Positions 34,076 through 41,898 of a stretch of 64,000 nucleotides of DNA are shown piece by piece. Made by a program: the position numbers and the translations under genes. Within the stretch, counting starts at the first letter, position 1. The number at the start of each line of letters is the position of its first letter. The notes beneath the pieces were generated by a model. The model was not told the DNA's origin. It searched no databases and was given only the letters and a program-made list of their open reading frames with translations. Source of the DNA: Pollutibacter soli. GTDB lineage: Bacteria; Bacteroidota; Bacteroidia; Chitinophagales; Chitinophagaceae. The stretch spans positions 124,001 through 188,000 of the forward strand of contig JARJHS010000008.1 in the NCBI GenBank assembly GCA_029269725.1, written 5' to 3'.

Positions 34076-34695
34076 GTGCTAAGGATGATTGCAAAACCTG
34101 CATCCTGAACAGGCGTGCCGGTAATTTTTACCACATGCAATCCGTAAGATGTCCACACTTTAATGATGTCGTTCTTTTTCTTCTTCAGTATTGCATTTTC
34201 CAGTGCGGGCAATAATGTACCCCGCGCCCGCCATCCGAGATCGCCACCCTGCGGACCGCTACCGTCGGTGTTATATATTCTTGCGAGATCTTCAAATTCT
34301 GCAGATTTTCTTCTGACCTTACTAATGATCGTATCTGCCAACGATCGTGCGACTTCTGCATTTAGTTTGGAGGTATCCAAAAGGATATGACTCGCCCTGT
34401 AAAAGACATTGGGCGCTTTTGCCAGGATTTGCATATAGACACTGTCGCCATATGGACCGTACACTTTTTTTATTTTTCCGTAATAGCCGAGACTATCGCT
34501 CAATCCGAAAAATCTTTTATTGCTTGAAATAAAAACGGTATCCAGCCGCCATTTTTTCTTCGTTTTCTTAACATAAGCAACAGGATCCGGCGAGCTTTCG
34601 AGTGCCGTTTTCAGATTGCTGGTATTGCCTGTTTGTGCCTGGACTGAAATGTGCTGTAGCAGAAAAAAAAGTACCCCAATAATAGCCTTGTACAT
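34063..34695 (-). CDS. parvulin-type peptidyl-prolyl isomerase, periplasmic
   Basis: A 210-residue exported protein (signal MYKAIIGVLFFLLQHISVQA). The C-terminal half (about 100-200) is a PpiC/rotamase domain: RASHILLDTSKLNAEVARSL, EFEDLARIYNTDGSGPQGGD, LGWRARGTLLPALENAILKK and SYGLHVVKITG. These are the usual parvulin landmarks. Only one rotamase domain is present, so it is smaller than SurA or PpiD. The N-terminal 80 residues are family-specific. It probably assists envelope protein folding. Its stop lies at the end of dispersed repeat copy 1. Confidence 0.88.
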   Translation of the reverse strand: MYKAIIGVLFFLLQHISVQAQTGNTSNLKTALESSPDPVAYVKKTKKKWRLDTVFISSNKRFFGLSDSLGYYGKIKKVYGPYGDSVYMQILAKAPNVFYRASHILLDTSKLNAEVARSLADTIISKVRRKSAEFEDLARIYNTDGSGPQGGDLGWRARGTLLPALENAILKKKKNDIIKVWTSYGLHVVKITGTPVQDAGFAIILSTNTN

Positions 34696-34807
34696 AGCGG
34701 AATATTACTAATAAATCGATAAAATCAGCTCCTGGTAAAATTAACAGAGGCAAATATCGTTGAATCAGGTTAAGTCTTGATCTTTGTGTTTTCTAAACCG
34801 TAATGCC

Positions 34808-35485
34808 ATGAAAAATGCATTTTTCACCTTTTTATTTACTTGTGCTTTCCTGGGGATAAAGGCCCAGCAATGGGAAAGCTACCTTATATCGGTGAATGGC
34901 GATACGATCAATTGCCTGGATAAAAAGAAGCAGAAACAGGGGAAATGGGTGATCCGTGTGGAAGAGCTCAGAGGTGAACCTGGATATGAGGAAGAAGGGG
35001 AATTTGTCGATAGTAAAAAGGAAGGCATCTGGCGCCGGTATAATCTCAGTGGCGATCTGATCGCGATGGAAAATTACAGATGGGGTTTTCGTGATGGCAA
35101 GCAATCATATTATACGATGCTTGGTGACCTGATGAGAGAAGAAAGTTATAAATCGGTGAATCCGGAAAATCCTTATGATACCATTGATGTTCCCGATCTT
35201 GACAATCCTGGACAGATGATGACAAGAATCGTCAAACATGATGGAACGGAGATTCGACATGGTACCTGGAAAACATATGATCCTTCAACAGGAATGGTAG
35301 TAAAGACCGAGCAGTTTGTTTTTGGTGAAAAGTATACTGGTAATAAATCTGCATCAACTAATGGAAATGCAGCAGTGGATGAAGATAAACCAAAGGCAAA
35401 GCCCAAAGAAGTAGAGGCCTGGGAGAAAAAGAATTCCGGGAAGAAAAAGGTGACTGTAAGAGATGGGCGAACGGGACCCGGTTAG
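34808..35485 (+). CDS. secreted MORN/YwqK-like repeat protein
   Basis: A 225-residue exported protein; ATG 34808 gives the signal MKNAFFTFLFTCAFLGIKAQ. Residues 25-150 carry MORN-variant repeats (KQGKWVIRVEELRGEPGYEE, GEFVDSKKEGIWRRYNLSGD, YRWGFRDGKQSYYTMLGDLM, RHGTWKTYDPSTGMVVKTEQ) as in YwqK-type proteins. The C-terminus is Lys/Pro-rich and disordered. These repeats are structural and no enzyme activity is known. It is divergent from the parvulin gene. A loose heptad array begins at its stop codon. Confidence 0.8.
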   Translation: MKNAFFTFLFTCAFLGIKAQQWESYLISVNGDTINCLDKKKQKQGKWVIRVEELRGEPGYEEEGEFVDSKKEGIWRRYNLSGDLIAMENYRWGFRDGKQSYYTMLGDLMREESYKSVNPENPYDTIDVPDLDNPGQMMTRIVKHDGTEIRHGTWKTYDPSTGMVVKTEQFVFGEKYTGNKSASTNGNAAVDEDKPKAKPKEVEAWEKKNSGKKKVTVRDGRTGPG

Positions 35486-35541
35486 ATGAAAGGTGGTATT
35501 AGGGTGGACGTTTAAAGTGAAAGGTAGTAAGTGATAGGTGC
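35484..35541. repeat. loose heptad array, AAGTGAT family
   Basis: After the TAG stop the sequence is G/A-rich; the last four units (AAAGTGA, AAGGTAG, TAAGTGA, TAGGTGC) are in clear 7-base phase. Between this and the next gene the 305-bp gap holds a CGTCCGC/GCGGACG hairpin (35626-35645), a terminator and a promoter. Confidence 0.5.
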
Positions 35542-35683
35542 TATGTCAGCCACCGCGTATTTCACACTCATTTCAGGTTATAATACAGGTTCGTTGATGT
35601 TCCGGCAGGAACATTTTGTTTGCGTCGTCCGCCACTCAGCGGACGGGGATGTAAATAGAAATTAAAATTTATAATGTTCGTAT

Positions 35684-35718
35684 AAAAAGAGAGCGCTCGT
35701 CACGCTCTCTTTTTTTTT
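35684..35718. terminator. bidirectional terminator before the SPFH operon
   Basis: AAAAAGAGAGCG, loop CTCGTCA, CGCTCTCTTTTT and further T. It isolates the SPFH operon from upstream read-through. Confidence 0.85.
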
Positions 35719-35752
35719 AAAATAAAGTTTTAACAATTCGCAACCCTTTAAC

Positions 35753-35776
35753 TATATTTGATATCATTATGATATC
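35753..35776 (+). promoter_or_regulatory. -7 element with adjoining 17-bp palindromic operator
   Basis: TATATTTG (35753-35760) is a perfect TAnnTTTG. It is directly joined to GATATCATTATGATATC (35760-35776), a perfect palindrome with one central base that would cover the transcription start. A repressor site is the simple reading; the ribbon-helix-helix protein encoded by the second gene of the operon is a candidate. Confidence 0.65.
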
Positions 35777-35790
35777 AAAATGAAATTCAT

Positions 35791-36672
35791 ATGGAAAAAA
35801 CATTAAAGCCCATGTCGGGTTATTTCGCGTTGATTTTGGGTATTGTGCTTTTGGCTCTTGCCGTTTTTTTTATGGTGACCCAGGGCAAAGAAGGTAACGG
35901 AACATATGTGTTCTTGGCTGTTGTTTCATTCCTGTTCGCTATCTTCTTTTTAAAAGGAATAGTTGTGGTAAGTCCCAATCATTCGCGTGTCCTGACATTC
36001 TTTGGTAAATATGTCGGCACTGTAAAAGAAAACGGACTTTTATTCATCAACCCGTTTTTTACAAGACTCAAAATTTCTTTGCGTGCAGAAAACCTGGAGA
36101 GTGCAAAACTAAAGGTGAATGATAAATTGGGTAACCCGATAGAAATTGCAGCGGTGATCGTTTGGCAGGTAAAAGATACGTACAAGGCAGCGTTTGAAGT
36201 AGAAGCATATATGCAATATGTGAAAGTCCAGAGTGAGGCTTCCGTAAGGCATCTTGCTATGATTTATCCTTACGATAGTATGGAAGCGGACCACGAAACC
36301 AAACCAGATAGTATAACATTGCGGGAAGGTGGAGAGAAGGTAAATGTGATGCTGGAATCTGAATTGAATGATCGCCTTGCACCCTCCGGTATTCATGTAC
36401 TTGAAGCGAGAATTTCGCATCTCGCATATGCTCCGGAAATTGCGGGTGCAATGTTGCAACGCCAGCAGGCAACGGCAATTGTTGCAGCGCGTGCAAAGAT
36501 CGTAGAAGGTGCGGTGGGTATGGTAGAGATGGCGCTGGATATGTTATCGAGCAAAGAAATAGTTCATCTCGATGAGGAAAAGAAAGCTGCAATGGTCAGT
36601 AATTTGCTTGTTGTTTTGTGCGGTGAAAAAGCTGCCACGCCGGTTTTAAATGCAGGCACACTCTATCAATAA
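35791..36672 (+). CDS. SPFH/band 7 (stomatin-like) membrane protein
   Basis: A 293-residue protein. Two close hydrophobic helices (about 12-30 and 38-56) are followed by an SPFH domain (about 58-230): [60 protein letters not shown], and a coiled, Ala-rich helix with [20 protein letters not shown]. The order matches slipin/stomatin-type scaffolds of membrane microdomains, but without a partner NfeD-like protease. The next gene encodes a small Arc-like protein 13 nt downstream, an arrangement often seen with this SPFH subgroup. Role: membrane organisation, partner unknown. Confidence 0.9.
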   Translation: MEKTLKPMSGYFALILGIVLLALAVFFMVTQGKEGNGTYVFLAVVSFLFAIFFLKGIVVVSPNHSRVLTFFGKYVGTVKENGLLFINPFFTRLKISLRAENLESAKLKVNDKLGNPIEIAAVIVWQVKDTYKAAFEVEAYMQYVKVQSEASVRHLAMIYPYDSMEADHETKPDSITLREGGEKVNVMLESELNDRLAPSGIHVLEARISHLAYAPEIAGAMLQRQQATAIVAARAKIVEGAVGMVEMALDMLSSKEIVHLDEEKKAAMVSNLLVVLCGEKAATPVLNAGTLYQ

Positions 36673-36685
36673 AACGGGATAGGTT

Positions 36686-36874
36686 TTGAACAAGAAGAGT
36701 TTTGTACTGAGGATTGATGAAGAAATGTATCAGGCGCTCGAAAAGTGGGCGTCTGATGAATTTCGCAGTGTCAATGGTCAGCTGGAATGGATAATTCATC
36801 AGCAATTGAAACAAAGCGGGCGGGTGAAAGAGAAAAAAACGACAAATCCCGCTTCGAAAAAGAACAAAACCTGA
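36686..36874 (+). CDS. Arc-type ribbon-helix-helix protein
   Basis: A 62-residue basic protein starting TTG 36686. KKSFVLRIDEEMYQALEKWA followed by SDEFRSVNGQLEWIIHQQLK is the Arc/MetJ-like fold: a beta strand (FVLRID), two helices, and the conserved SVNGQ turn. The last 17 residues are Lys-rich and disordered. It lies 13 nt after the SPFH gene and is surely co-transcribed. It may bind the palindrome at 35760-35776 and thereby repress its own operon; that is inference. Followed by a strong palindromic terminator. Confidence 0.85.
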   Translation: MNKKSFVLRIDEEMYQALEKWASDEFRSVNGQLEWIIHQQLKQSGRVKEKKTTNPASKKNKT

Positions 36875-36930
36875 TTGTTCTTCCGTTTCCTGCATCTCGA
36901 CCTATAACATCTAAGGATTAAATACTTTTT

Positions 36931-36984
36931 CCGCCAGAATATCCGGACACTTGCAAGTGTCGGCCATCTGGCGGGATTTTTTTT
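36931..36984 (+). terminator. palindromic terminator, GGTATCCGACACTT family
   Basis: CCGCCAGA...TCTGGCGG encloses a core CACTTGCAAGTG; the stem is long with small bulges, followed by eight T. It ends the SPFH-RHH operon. Its core is shared with the palindromes at 6628 and 37844. Confidence 0.8.
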
Positions 36985-37000
36985 CAAAATGGTTTTTGAC

Positions 37001-37201
37001 TTAGTCGCCACGCTCGAGATAAAAAATATCCTCTACTTTTTTCCCGAGTACTTTCGCCAGTTTTAAGCTGAGTAAAATTGATGGCGTATATCTATTGGTT
37101 TCAATAGAAATTATCGATTGACGTGAAACCTGTACTAGATCAGCCAGGTCTTGTTGCGTGATACTTTTTGAAATGCGGATCTCCTTCAAAAAATTTTTCA
37201 T
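37001..37201 (-). CDS. XRE-family transcriptional regulator (YozG/YgzD-like)
   Basis: A 66-residue single HTH protein. IRISKSITQQDLADLVQVSR and QSIISIETNRYTPSILLSLK are the XRE helix-turn-helix, and LAKVLGKKVEDIFYLERGD is the conserved end of the small stand-alone group, whose members usually sit next to a small membrane-protein gene. That is so here: the membrane protein gene (37205-37645) is 3 nt upstream in the same operon. A perfect 20-bp palindrome in the operon promoter is the likely operator. Confidence 0.93.
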   Translation of the reverse strand: MKNFLKEIRISKSITQQDLADLVQVSRQSIISIETNRYTPSILLSLKLAKVLGKKVEDIFYLERGD

Positions 37202-37204
37202 TGA

Positions 37205-37645
37205 TTATCTTAATCGGAAATGGAGTATATAATTGAATCGAATAAGGTAGACCAACCAGAAAATCAAGATGAGGGCTATAAAGAAAAACATCATTCCATC
37301 TTTTCCCGGATCCCACTTAACCATGCATACAAATCCCGCGATCATAATCATCAGCTGCACAAGCGCTGCTAATTGAAAACTGTCCAGCCTGATTTTTTTT
37401 ATCATTTCATCTTCAGCTTTTTCCCTGGAAAAGCTAAGAAAGAATAATCCGATAATAAAACTGAAAAAAGAAACAACAGCAACTGCTACAGCAAAATTAT
37501 GATGGAAACTTTCAGGGAATGTAGAAAATAGAAATTTCGAGAATTTTGCTGTGTATCCTCTTTGCATGAGAATCCATAAAAGCAATCCTGCTGGGGTAAT
37601 AATCAGTCCTGATTTTTTAAAATCATAAGGAAGAAGAAAACTCAT
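37205..37645 (-). CDS. small four-helix membrane protein paired with XRE regulator
   Basis: A 146-residue protein with four hydrophobic segments (about 13-26, 49-72, 91-108, 118-137) and a short charged loop FSREKAEDEMIKKIRLDSFQ in the middle. The loop is like that of DUF2178/DUF3796-type proteins which commonly accompany stand-alone XRE regulators. The function of these pairs is not known. The gene begins at ATG 37645, is followed after 3 nt by the XRE gene, and lies behind a 20-bp palindrome. Confidence 0.8.
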   Translation of the reverse strand: MSFLLPYDFKKSGLIITPAGLLLWILMQRGYTAKFSKFLFSTFPESFHHNFAVAVAVVSFFSFIIGLFFLSFSREKAEDEMIKKIRLDSFQLAALVQLMIMIAGFVCMVKWDPGKDGMMFFFIALILIFWLVYLIRFNYILHFRLR

Positions 37646-37668
37646 AGTGGTTGTTTTTGATAGAACGA

Positions 37669-37688
37669 ATGTAAAGTATACTTTACAT
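37669..37688 (-). promoter_or_regulatory. 20-bp perfect palindromic operator of the XRE operon
   Basis: ATGTAAAGTATACTTTACAT, a perfect palindrome starting 24 bp before the ATG of the membrane-protein gene. A TACTTTAC segment near -7 distance overlaps it. Size and symmetry suit a dimeric XRE repressor. Confidence 0.65.
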
Positions 37689-37843
37689 AGAAAGACACCT
37701 TTTGGTGGACATTAACAAATCTGTTCAAAAACTGGACGTTTACGGATGAGAAAAATTACAGAACCGGAGTAGAATATTCTCCCTGATTTCCGGTGGTTTT
37801 CACTTTGTTTAATCTAAAATCCATTTGAACTTCGTGAAAGTTC

Positions 37844-37879
37844 CCAGGTATCCGACACTTGCAAGTGTCGGATACCTGG
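37844..37879. repeat. 36-bp perfect palindrome, GGTATCCGACACTT family
   Basis: Arm CCAGGTATCCGACACTT, centre GC, then the exact complement. It has no T run. It stands in the 341-bp gap 37646-37986 between divergent-side operons and shares its core with 6628-6694 and 36931-36984. Besides it and the operator I see nothing in the gap. Confidence 0.8.
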
Positions 37880-37986
37880 CGGGTTTCGGCAAAAAAGATA
37901 AAGGGCCGATAAAAATCGCCCCTTTATGCCGCACAAGAGAAATAAAAACTGAGAAAGTCAATAGTAAACGAATAGTTGTAGTTGGA

Positions 37987-38985
37987 TCAGATTACTCTTG
38001 TATCTTTTGATTTTTTCTTATCGTCTTTATCAGAAAAATCCACTTGTAAATTATGGCCGAGTATCACCTCACCAAATTCTGTTCTGATCTGAATTTTGTT
38101 TGAGCCGCTTCCTGAATTGCCGCTAAAGTTCTTATCGAATTTTGGTCCGCGTCGATCTTCATCTTCTCTTTCTTCTTTTATATTGAATGAAGTTTTGTTC
38201 TTGAAATCTCCAAAATTTGTCCGGATTTCCCAATTGGCTGATAAATCATTTGGAGCATCGAGGTAGATAGTAGAATAGGAGGTACGCAGATCAAAATCTT
38301 TTACTGAATTGTTGATACCAATCTTTACTTTGCCACAGAATTCAACACGCATTTCACAGTCGCCGTACAGATTTTTGAATTCGCCGCTGGAGAATTTGAT
38401 TGTTACACGGCCGCCATTCACTGATTCTACTTCTGCTTTTCCAAATTCAACATCCACTTCTTTTACATTACTGAGTTTGCCGGCAGTCAGGGAACCGAAT
38501 TTACTTTCGAGGTAAACGCTCCCTTTGTAATCAGGCACAATCATCGGTCCGAATTGATTGGTAGCATCAAGCGCTGCAGAAACAGGCATGTATACTGCGT
38601 AATCAATCTTCATGCTCTGTTCTTTGTATTCTTTTTTATCTCTCCTGTCTCCGTCGTGATCGTTATTCCTCATTTTTGTTTTAAAGAATACCTGGCTCGA
38701 ACTTTTTCCATCTTCGATGGAAATATTATCCATCATGCGTTGTGCATATTCATCGCTTGATGCTTTAGTTACGATCGTAACATCAACTTTGATTTCATTT
38801 TTCTCCCAGGCTATGATCTTCATTTCACCGAACTGGTTTTCCAGTTTCACTTTGTCACTGGAAGAAAGGGGGTAACTTTTGGAATAGGTTTTTCGTTTCT
38901 CAACCAGTTTTTCACCTTCACCAGCGTAGGTTATGCTACCCGTTAAAAATGCAATACTAACTATAAGGAATAAACGTAATTTCAT
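37987..38985 (-). CDS. secreted beta-helix-like protein (DUF4097-like)
   Basis: A 332-residue exported protein (signal MKLRLFLIVSIAFLTGSITY). The rest is a run of short hydrophobic strands separated by Gly/Asp/Asn turns: KVKLENQFGEMKIIAWEKNE, AALDATNQFGPMIVPDYKGS, VYLESKFGSLTAGKLSNVKE, EVDVEFGKAEVESVNGGRVT, IQIRTEFGEVILGHNLQVDF. The repeated N-x-F-G motif suggests a right-handed beta-helix like putative auto-adhesin/DUF4097 proteins. It is the third gene of an operon with an ECF sigma factor and an anti-sigma protein, with four-base overlaps (ATGA type) at each junction. Confidence 0.8.
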   Translation of the reverse strand: MKLRLFLIVSIAFLTGSITYAGEGEKLVEKRKTYSKSYPLSSSDKVKLENQFGEMKIIAWEKNEIKVDVTIVTKASSDEYAQRMMDNISIEDGKSSSQVFFKTKMRNNDHDGDRRDKKEYKEQSMKIDYAVYMPVSAALDATNQFGPMIVPDYKGSVYLESKFGSLTAGKLSNVKEVDVEFGKAEVESVNGGRVTIKFSSGEFKNLYGDCEMRVEFCGKVKIGINNSVKDFDLRTSYSTIYLDAPNDLSANWEIRTNFGDFKNKTSFNIKEEREDEDRRGPKFDKNFSGNSGSGSNKIQIRTEFGEVILGHNLQVDFSDKDDKKKSKDTRVI

Positions 38986-39554
38986 GTTGTTGCCCGTGTT
39001 GGGTTTTTAACTTTTTTAATAATGTTCAGTTGTTGATTGAGCAGGTCGATCTGCATCTGCAGGTTGCTGATCATGGCCTGTAACAATTGTTCTTTGTTTG
39101 GATTCGCAGGGAGGGTATTGCGCAATACCTGGTAAGTGCTGTCCAGTTTTTTAATATCCCCTGAAAACTGACTATACAGTGCAGGGTTGTCTTTTTCAAT
39201 CGATTGAATTTCTTTTTGTTTTTCTTCGATCATGCTGCTGAACTGAGCCACCATTTTTCCTATCTGCGGATCGATGTTGTCAACAACAGTGTCTTTTGCA
39301 TTTGTTTCCTGATTGCCTGCAATAGCTGGACTTACCTCAGTTTTTTCCGGCTGTATAAAATAAACAACCGATAAGATAAGACCGAGTAACACTGCAGCAG
39401 CAACACTCCATTTGACATATGATATCCTGACCACCTTTGCCGGTGGGTTTTTTTTATTCATTCCGGTCTCGATCTGTTCCCATACTTTCATCGATGGTTC
39501 CTGGTCGTCAAATTCGTCGCGGTGATCCCGTATAAATCTTTCCATATTTGTCAT
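38982..39554 (-). CDS. single-pass anti-sigma-like membrane protein
   Basis: A 190-residue protein: cytoplasmic N-terminus (about 1-48, with EPSMKVWEQIETGMNKKN), one helix (about 49-67, VKWSVAAAVLLGLILSVVYF) and a periplasmic coiled-coil-rich part (about 90-180, FSSMIEEKQKEIQSIEKDNP, LLQAMISNLQMQIDLLNQQL). It overlaps the upstream sigma gene and the downstream gene by four bases each, so translation is coupled. Position and topology make it the likely anti-sigma factor for the sigma gene; no zinc-binding HxxxCxxC is present. Confidence 0.82.
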   Translation of the reverse strand: MTNMERFIRDHRDEFDDQEPSMKVWEQIETGMNKKNPPAKVVRISYVKWSVAAAVLLGLILSVVYFIQPEKTEVSPAIAGNQETNAKDTVVDNIDPQIGKMVAQFSSMIEEKQKEIQSIEKDNPALYSQFSGDIKKLDSTYQVLRNTLPANPNKEQLLQAMISNLQMQIDLLNQQLNIIKKVKNPTRATT

Positions 39555-40090
39555 TGGGCACCTCCGTGTTTTAAGATTTGCAATAATTTTTGTTTCGCTC
39601 TCATGTATTGAGTTCTTGTTGTGGATTCTGCCAGGCCCATGATCTGAGAGATTTCCTCATGATCATAACCTTCCAGCAGGTATAACGTTAGTACGGTACG
39701 ATATCCATCCGGTAAAAGCATGATTGCTTTTTTTACTTCCTGCACTTTTAACTGAATTTCATTTTCGTCTACATGACTCTCTTCCGGAATCTCGCTTACC
39801 CAAACCTTGTCGATGTCTACCAGTTCTAATCTTCTTTTCCTTAGTGCATTGATGGACTTATTCACTACAATTTGTTTCAACCAGGATCCGAAACTGGATC
39901 TGTTGGCAAAACTGTGGATATGCCTGAATGCGTCTGTAAATGCCTCCTGCAAAACATCCTCTGCCTCAGCCTGGTTATTCAGAATGCGCAGACTGGTATT
40001 GTACATGGCCTTTGCGTATAATTCGTATAATTTTCTGAAACCGGTTGAGTCACCCTGTTTACAGCTATCTACCAAATCCTTATGTGGCAT
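39551..40090 (-). CDS. ECF-family RNA polymerase sigma factor
   Basis: A sigma-70-type factor of 179 residues if ATG 40090 (MPHKDLVDSCKQGD) is the start; GTG 40108 gives six more. Region 2 (LYELYAKAMYNTSLRILNNQ, AEAEDVLQEAFTDAFRHIHS, FGSWLKQIVVNKSINALRKR) and region 4 (LPDGYRTVLTLYLLEGYDHE, EISQIMGLAESTTRTQYMRA) are complete. It heads the operon sigma, anti-sigma, surface protein. It probably controls envelope genes including its own operon. Confidence 0.93.
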   Translation of the reverse strand: MPHKDLVDSCKQGDSTGFRKLYELYAKAMYNTSLRILNNQAEAEDVLQEAFTDAFRHIHSFANRSSFGSWLKQIVVNKSINALRKRRLELVDIDKVWVSEIPEESHVDENEIQLKVQEVKKAIMLLPDGYRTVLTLYLLEGYDHEEISQIMGLAESTTRTQYMRAKQKLLQILKHGGAQ

Positions 40091-40306
40091 TGTTGCAGTC
40101 AGCTCCACCCGTTGTAGTTTGTATTAAAGACACAACACCGAAACCGATGTTGCATATTTTACGGTTTTCGTGAAATATTTTTTTAAAAGCGGGAGAGCTG
40201 GCTATGAAGTTACCACGCTTCAGACCAATGGAGTTACCAGCAATAAAAAGACCCGGAATTTATTCCGGGCCTGTGAACCGTCCGTCCAAAAATGCTTTTT
40301 GGTCTT

Positions 40307-40340
40307 CTTGCAGAGACAAGGCATGCCTTATCTCTGCAAG
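40307..40340. repeat. 34-nt near-perfect palindrome, GAGACAAGGCATGCCTT type
   Basis: CTTGCAGAGA, C, then AAGGCATGCCTT, A, then TCTCTGCAAG: only one mismatched pair. It follows the barrel gene's stop region on the minus strand. A second hairpin with ACCCGGAAT/ATTCCGGG is at 40251-40268. Similar palindromes are widespread in Bacteroidota. Confidence 0.65.
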
Positions 40341-40359
40341 ATGGCCTTTCAATACTTAG

Positions 40360-40953
40360 TTATCGTCTGTTATTAAAAAAAGTATAAAATAAGCTCAGCT
40401 GAATCACACTGTTTTTAAAATCGGGATTCATTTCGCTGGCATTGAAGTCGCCTACTTTGGAAAGGCCCGCAATATACCTGGCACCAATGCCAAAGCCGGA
40501 CCTGCTGTGAAAGCCCAAACCGGCCCCGATACCAAGATCAAGATTTTTCGCAAAATTATCAATGGTCTGGTTGGGAATATCTACATCTTCTCCCACCTTA
40601 AAACCTACCTGCGGACCAGCTTCCAGATAGAGTCCTCCATTAAATCGAAATTTTGCTAATACCGGCACCTGGATATAACTCACTTTGAGATTTTTTTCTG
40701 TTCCAAGCTCATTATATTTAGCACCCTGGGATGAGAAAAGTATTTCCGGGGAAATGGAAAAATTATTTCCAAGAAGAAAATTGAAATTAGTGCCTGCATG
40801 AAAGCCCAGCAATGTTTTTGAGTCAATATTTCCACCAGTAAAATTACTGGCATTCATACCTGCCTTAAGACCAACCTGGAATTTTTGAGCGTAAGTGGTT
40901 CCTGAAATAACGAGCAGCACAAAAGAGGCAATAAGCCATTTTTTCATTTTCAT
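40360..40953 (-). CDS. PorT-like outer-membrane beta-barrel protein
   Basis: A 197-residue exported protein (signal MKKWLIASFVLLVISGTTYA after an initial Met-Lys). The body is an eight-strand-type barrel: KFQVGLKAGMNASNFTGGNI, LLGFHAGTNFNFLLGNNFSI, EILFSSQGAKYNELGTEKNL, YIQVPVLAKFRFNGGLYLEA, GPQVGFKVGEDVD, GIGARYIAGLSKVGDFN and a final aromatic-rich strand LSLFYTF. This is the common porin-family/outer-membrane protein 13 fold of Bacteroidota. Transport is not implied. Confidence 0.85.
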   Translation of the reverse strand: MKMKKWLIASFVLLVISGTTYAQKFQVGLKAGMNASNFTGGNIDSKTLLGFHAGTNFNFLLGNNFSISPEILFSSQGAKYNELGTEKNLKVSYIQVPVLAKFRFNGGLYLEAGPQVGFKVGEDVDIPNQTIDNFAKNLDLGIGAGLGFHSRSGFGIGARYIAGLSKVGDFNASEMNPDFKNSVIQLSLFYTFFNNRR

Positions 40954-41008
40954 AATGATCGGTTTTATTGAAATGGATTAATAAGAGATTGCTTTTTTCC
41001 GGGAAGGT

Positions 41009-41632
41009 TTAATCGGTTTGCTTTTTTTCTCCGCATTTGCATTTCGGAAAATTGAAAAGCACACCAACATCTACTGATGCGAAACTGCTTTTTGCGTTTG
41101 AAACTTCAGGAACATTGCCCTCTGCTTTTCCACTGAAAAGAAAATGATATTGACCCTGAATAAATGGTGAGACTATTCCTGTTTTAAACAATACTCCTGC
41201 TTTCGGTGCAACTCCGAAATTTGTCTGGCGGTTGTTACCGTCGAACGCAAAAGATTTATCTCTGAATTCCAGATTGAGGTTGGATGCATACATGCCAATA
41301 TCTGTTCCTACATAAGGCCTGATCTTGCTGGTCCCAAAATACCATTCAGCAAATGCGGAGAAATTGGTAGACATATCCATCGTTCTGAGATCCTGGTTGT
41401 TTACGGAAGTTTTTTCATAGTTGTTTACCCAATGCCGGATACTACCACCAACGGCTAGTGGAATTTTTTTGAAAAAATATTTTCCCTGTAATCCGTTTCC
41501 CCACGCGTCCTTATTATTTGCGCCGGATTGCGAATGCCAGGAACCACTTAAGCCAAGACTGAATTGAGCTGATGCTTTGAAACTGCAGAAGATGATAGCA
41601 GTCACTGCGACTAAAAAAATACGGGTCTTCAT
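41009..41632 (-). CDS. outer-membrane beta-barrel protein
   Basis: A 207-residue exported protein (signal MKTRIFLVAVTAIIFCSFKA). Amphipathic strands such as FSLGLSGSWHSQSGANNKDA, IPLAVGGSIRHWVNNYEKTS, NFSAFAEWYFGTSKIRPYVG and GIVSPFIQGQYHFLFSGKAE suggest an eight-strand barrel; the end, GVLFNFPKCKCGEKKQTD, continues beyond the last strand with a CKCG motif, which is unusual. It is 55 nt upstream of the preceding barrel gene in the same direction, so the two may be co-transcribed. The function is unknown. Confidence 0.8.
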   Translation of the reverse strand: MKTRIFLVAVTAIIFCSFKASAQFSLGLSGSWHSQSGANNKDAWGNGLQGKYFFKKIPLAVGGSIRHWVNNYEKTSVNNQDLRTMDMSTNFSAFAEWYFGTSKIRPYVGTDIGMYASNLNLEFRDKSFAFDGNNRQTNFGVAPKAGVLFKTGIVSPFIQGQYHFLFSGKAEGNVPEVSNAKSSFASVDVGVLFNFPKCKCGEKKQTD

Positions 41633-41673
41633 AAGAGAAATTTTTTGGTGAAGAATTAAGATGCAATCATACC

Positions 41674-41703
41674 AATAAAAAGCCTGACCGTTACCGTCAG
41701 GCT
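41674..41703 (-). terminator. terminator of the aconitase transcript
   Basis: On the minus strand AGCCTGAC, loop GGTAACG, GTCAGGCT and a U run. It lies about 190 bp beyond the aconitase stop, so three heptad arrays are inside that 3' UTR. Confidence 0.8.
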
Positions 41704-41750
41704 ATTATTTAACATCAATTAAAGGCGATGTGAAGGAGAAGTTAAACTCG

Positions 41751-41898
41751 TTTTTAGTTCTTAGTTCTTAGTTCATGGTTCATAGTTTAAACAGCCCGTT
41801 CGTCGTTGTTCATTTTTCGTTGTTCGTTTGAACAGCCGGTCGTTCAACTTTCAACTTTTTACTTTCAACCCCTGCTTACTACTTACTTCTCATACTTA
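41751..41898. repeat. composite of four heptad-array families in the aconitase 3' UTR
   Basis: Four different families stand side by side: AGTTCTT (41754-41790), CGTTGTT (41797-41831), TTCAACT (41841-41870) and TTACTAC (41873-41898). The last overlaps the TAA stop codon of aconitase. Short GC-rich pieces (CAGCC) separate them. Confidence 0.8.
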
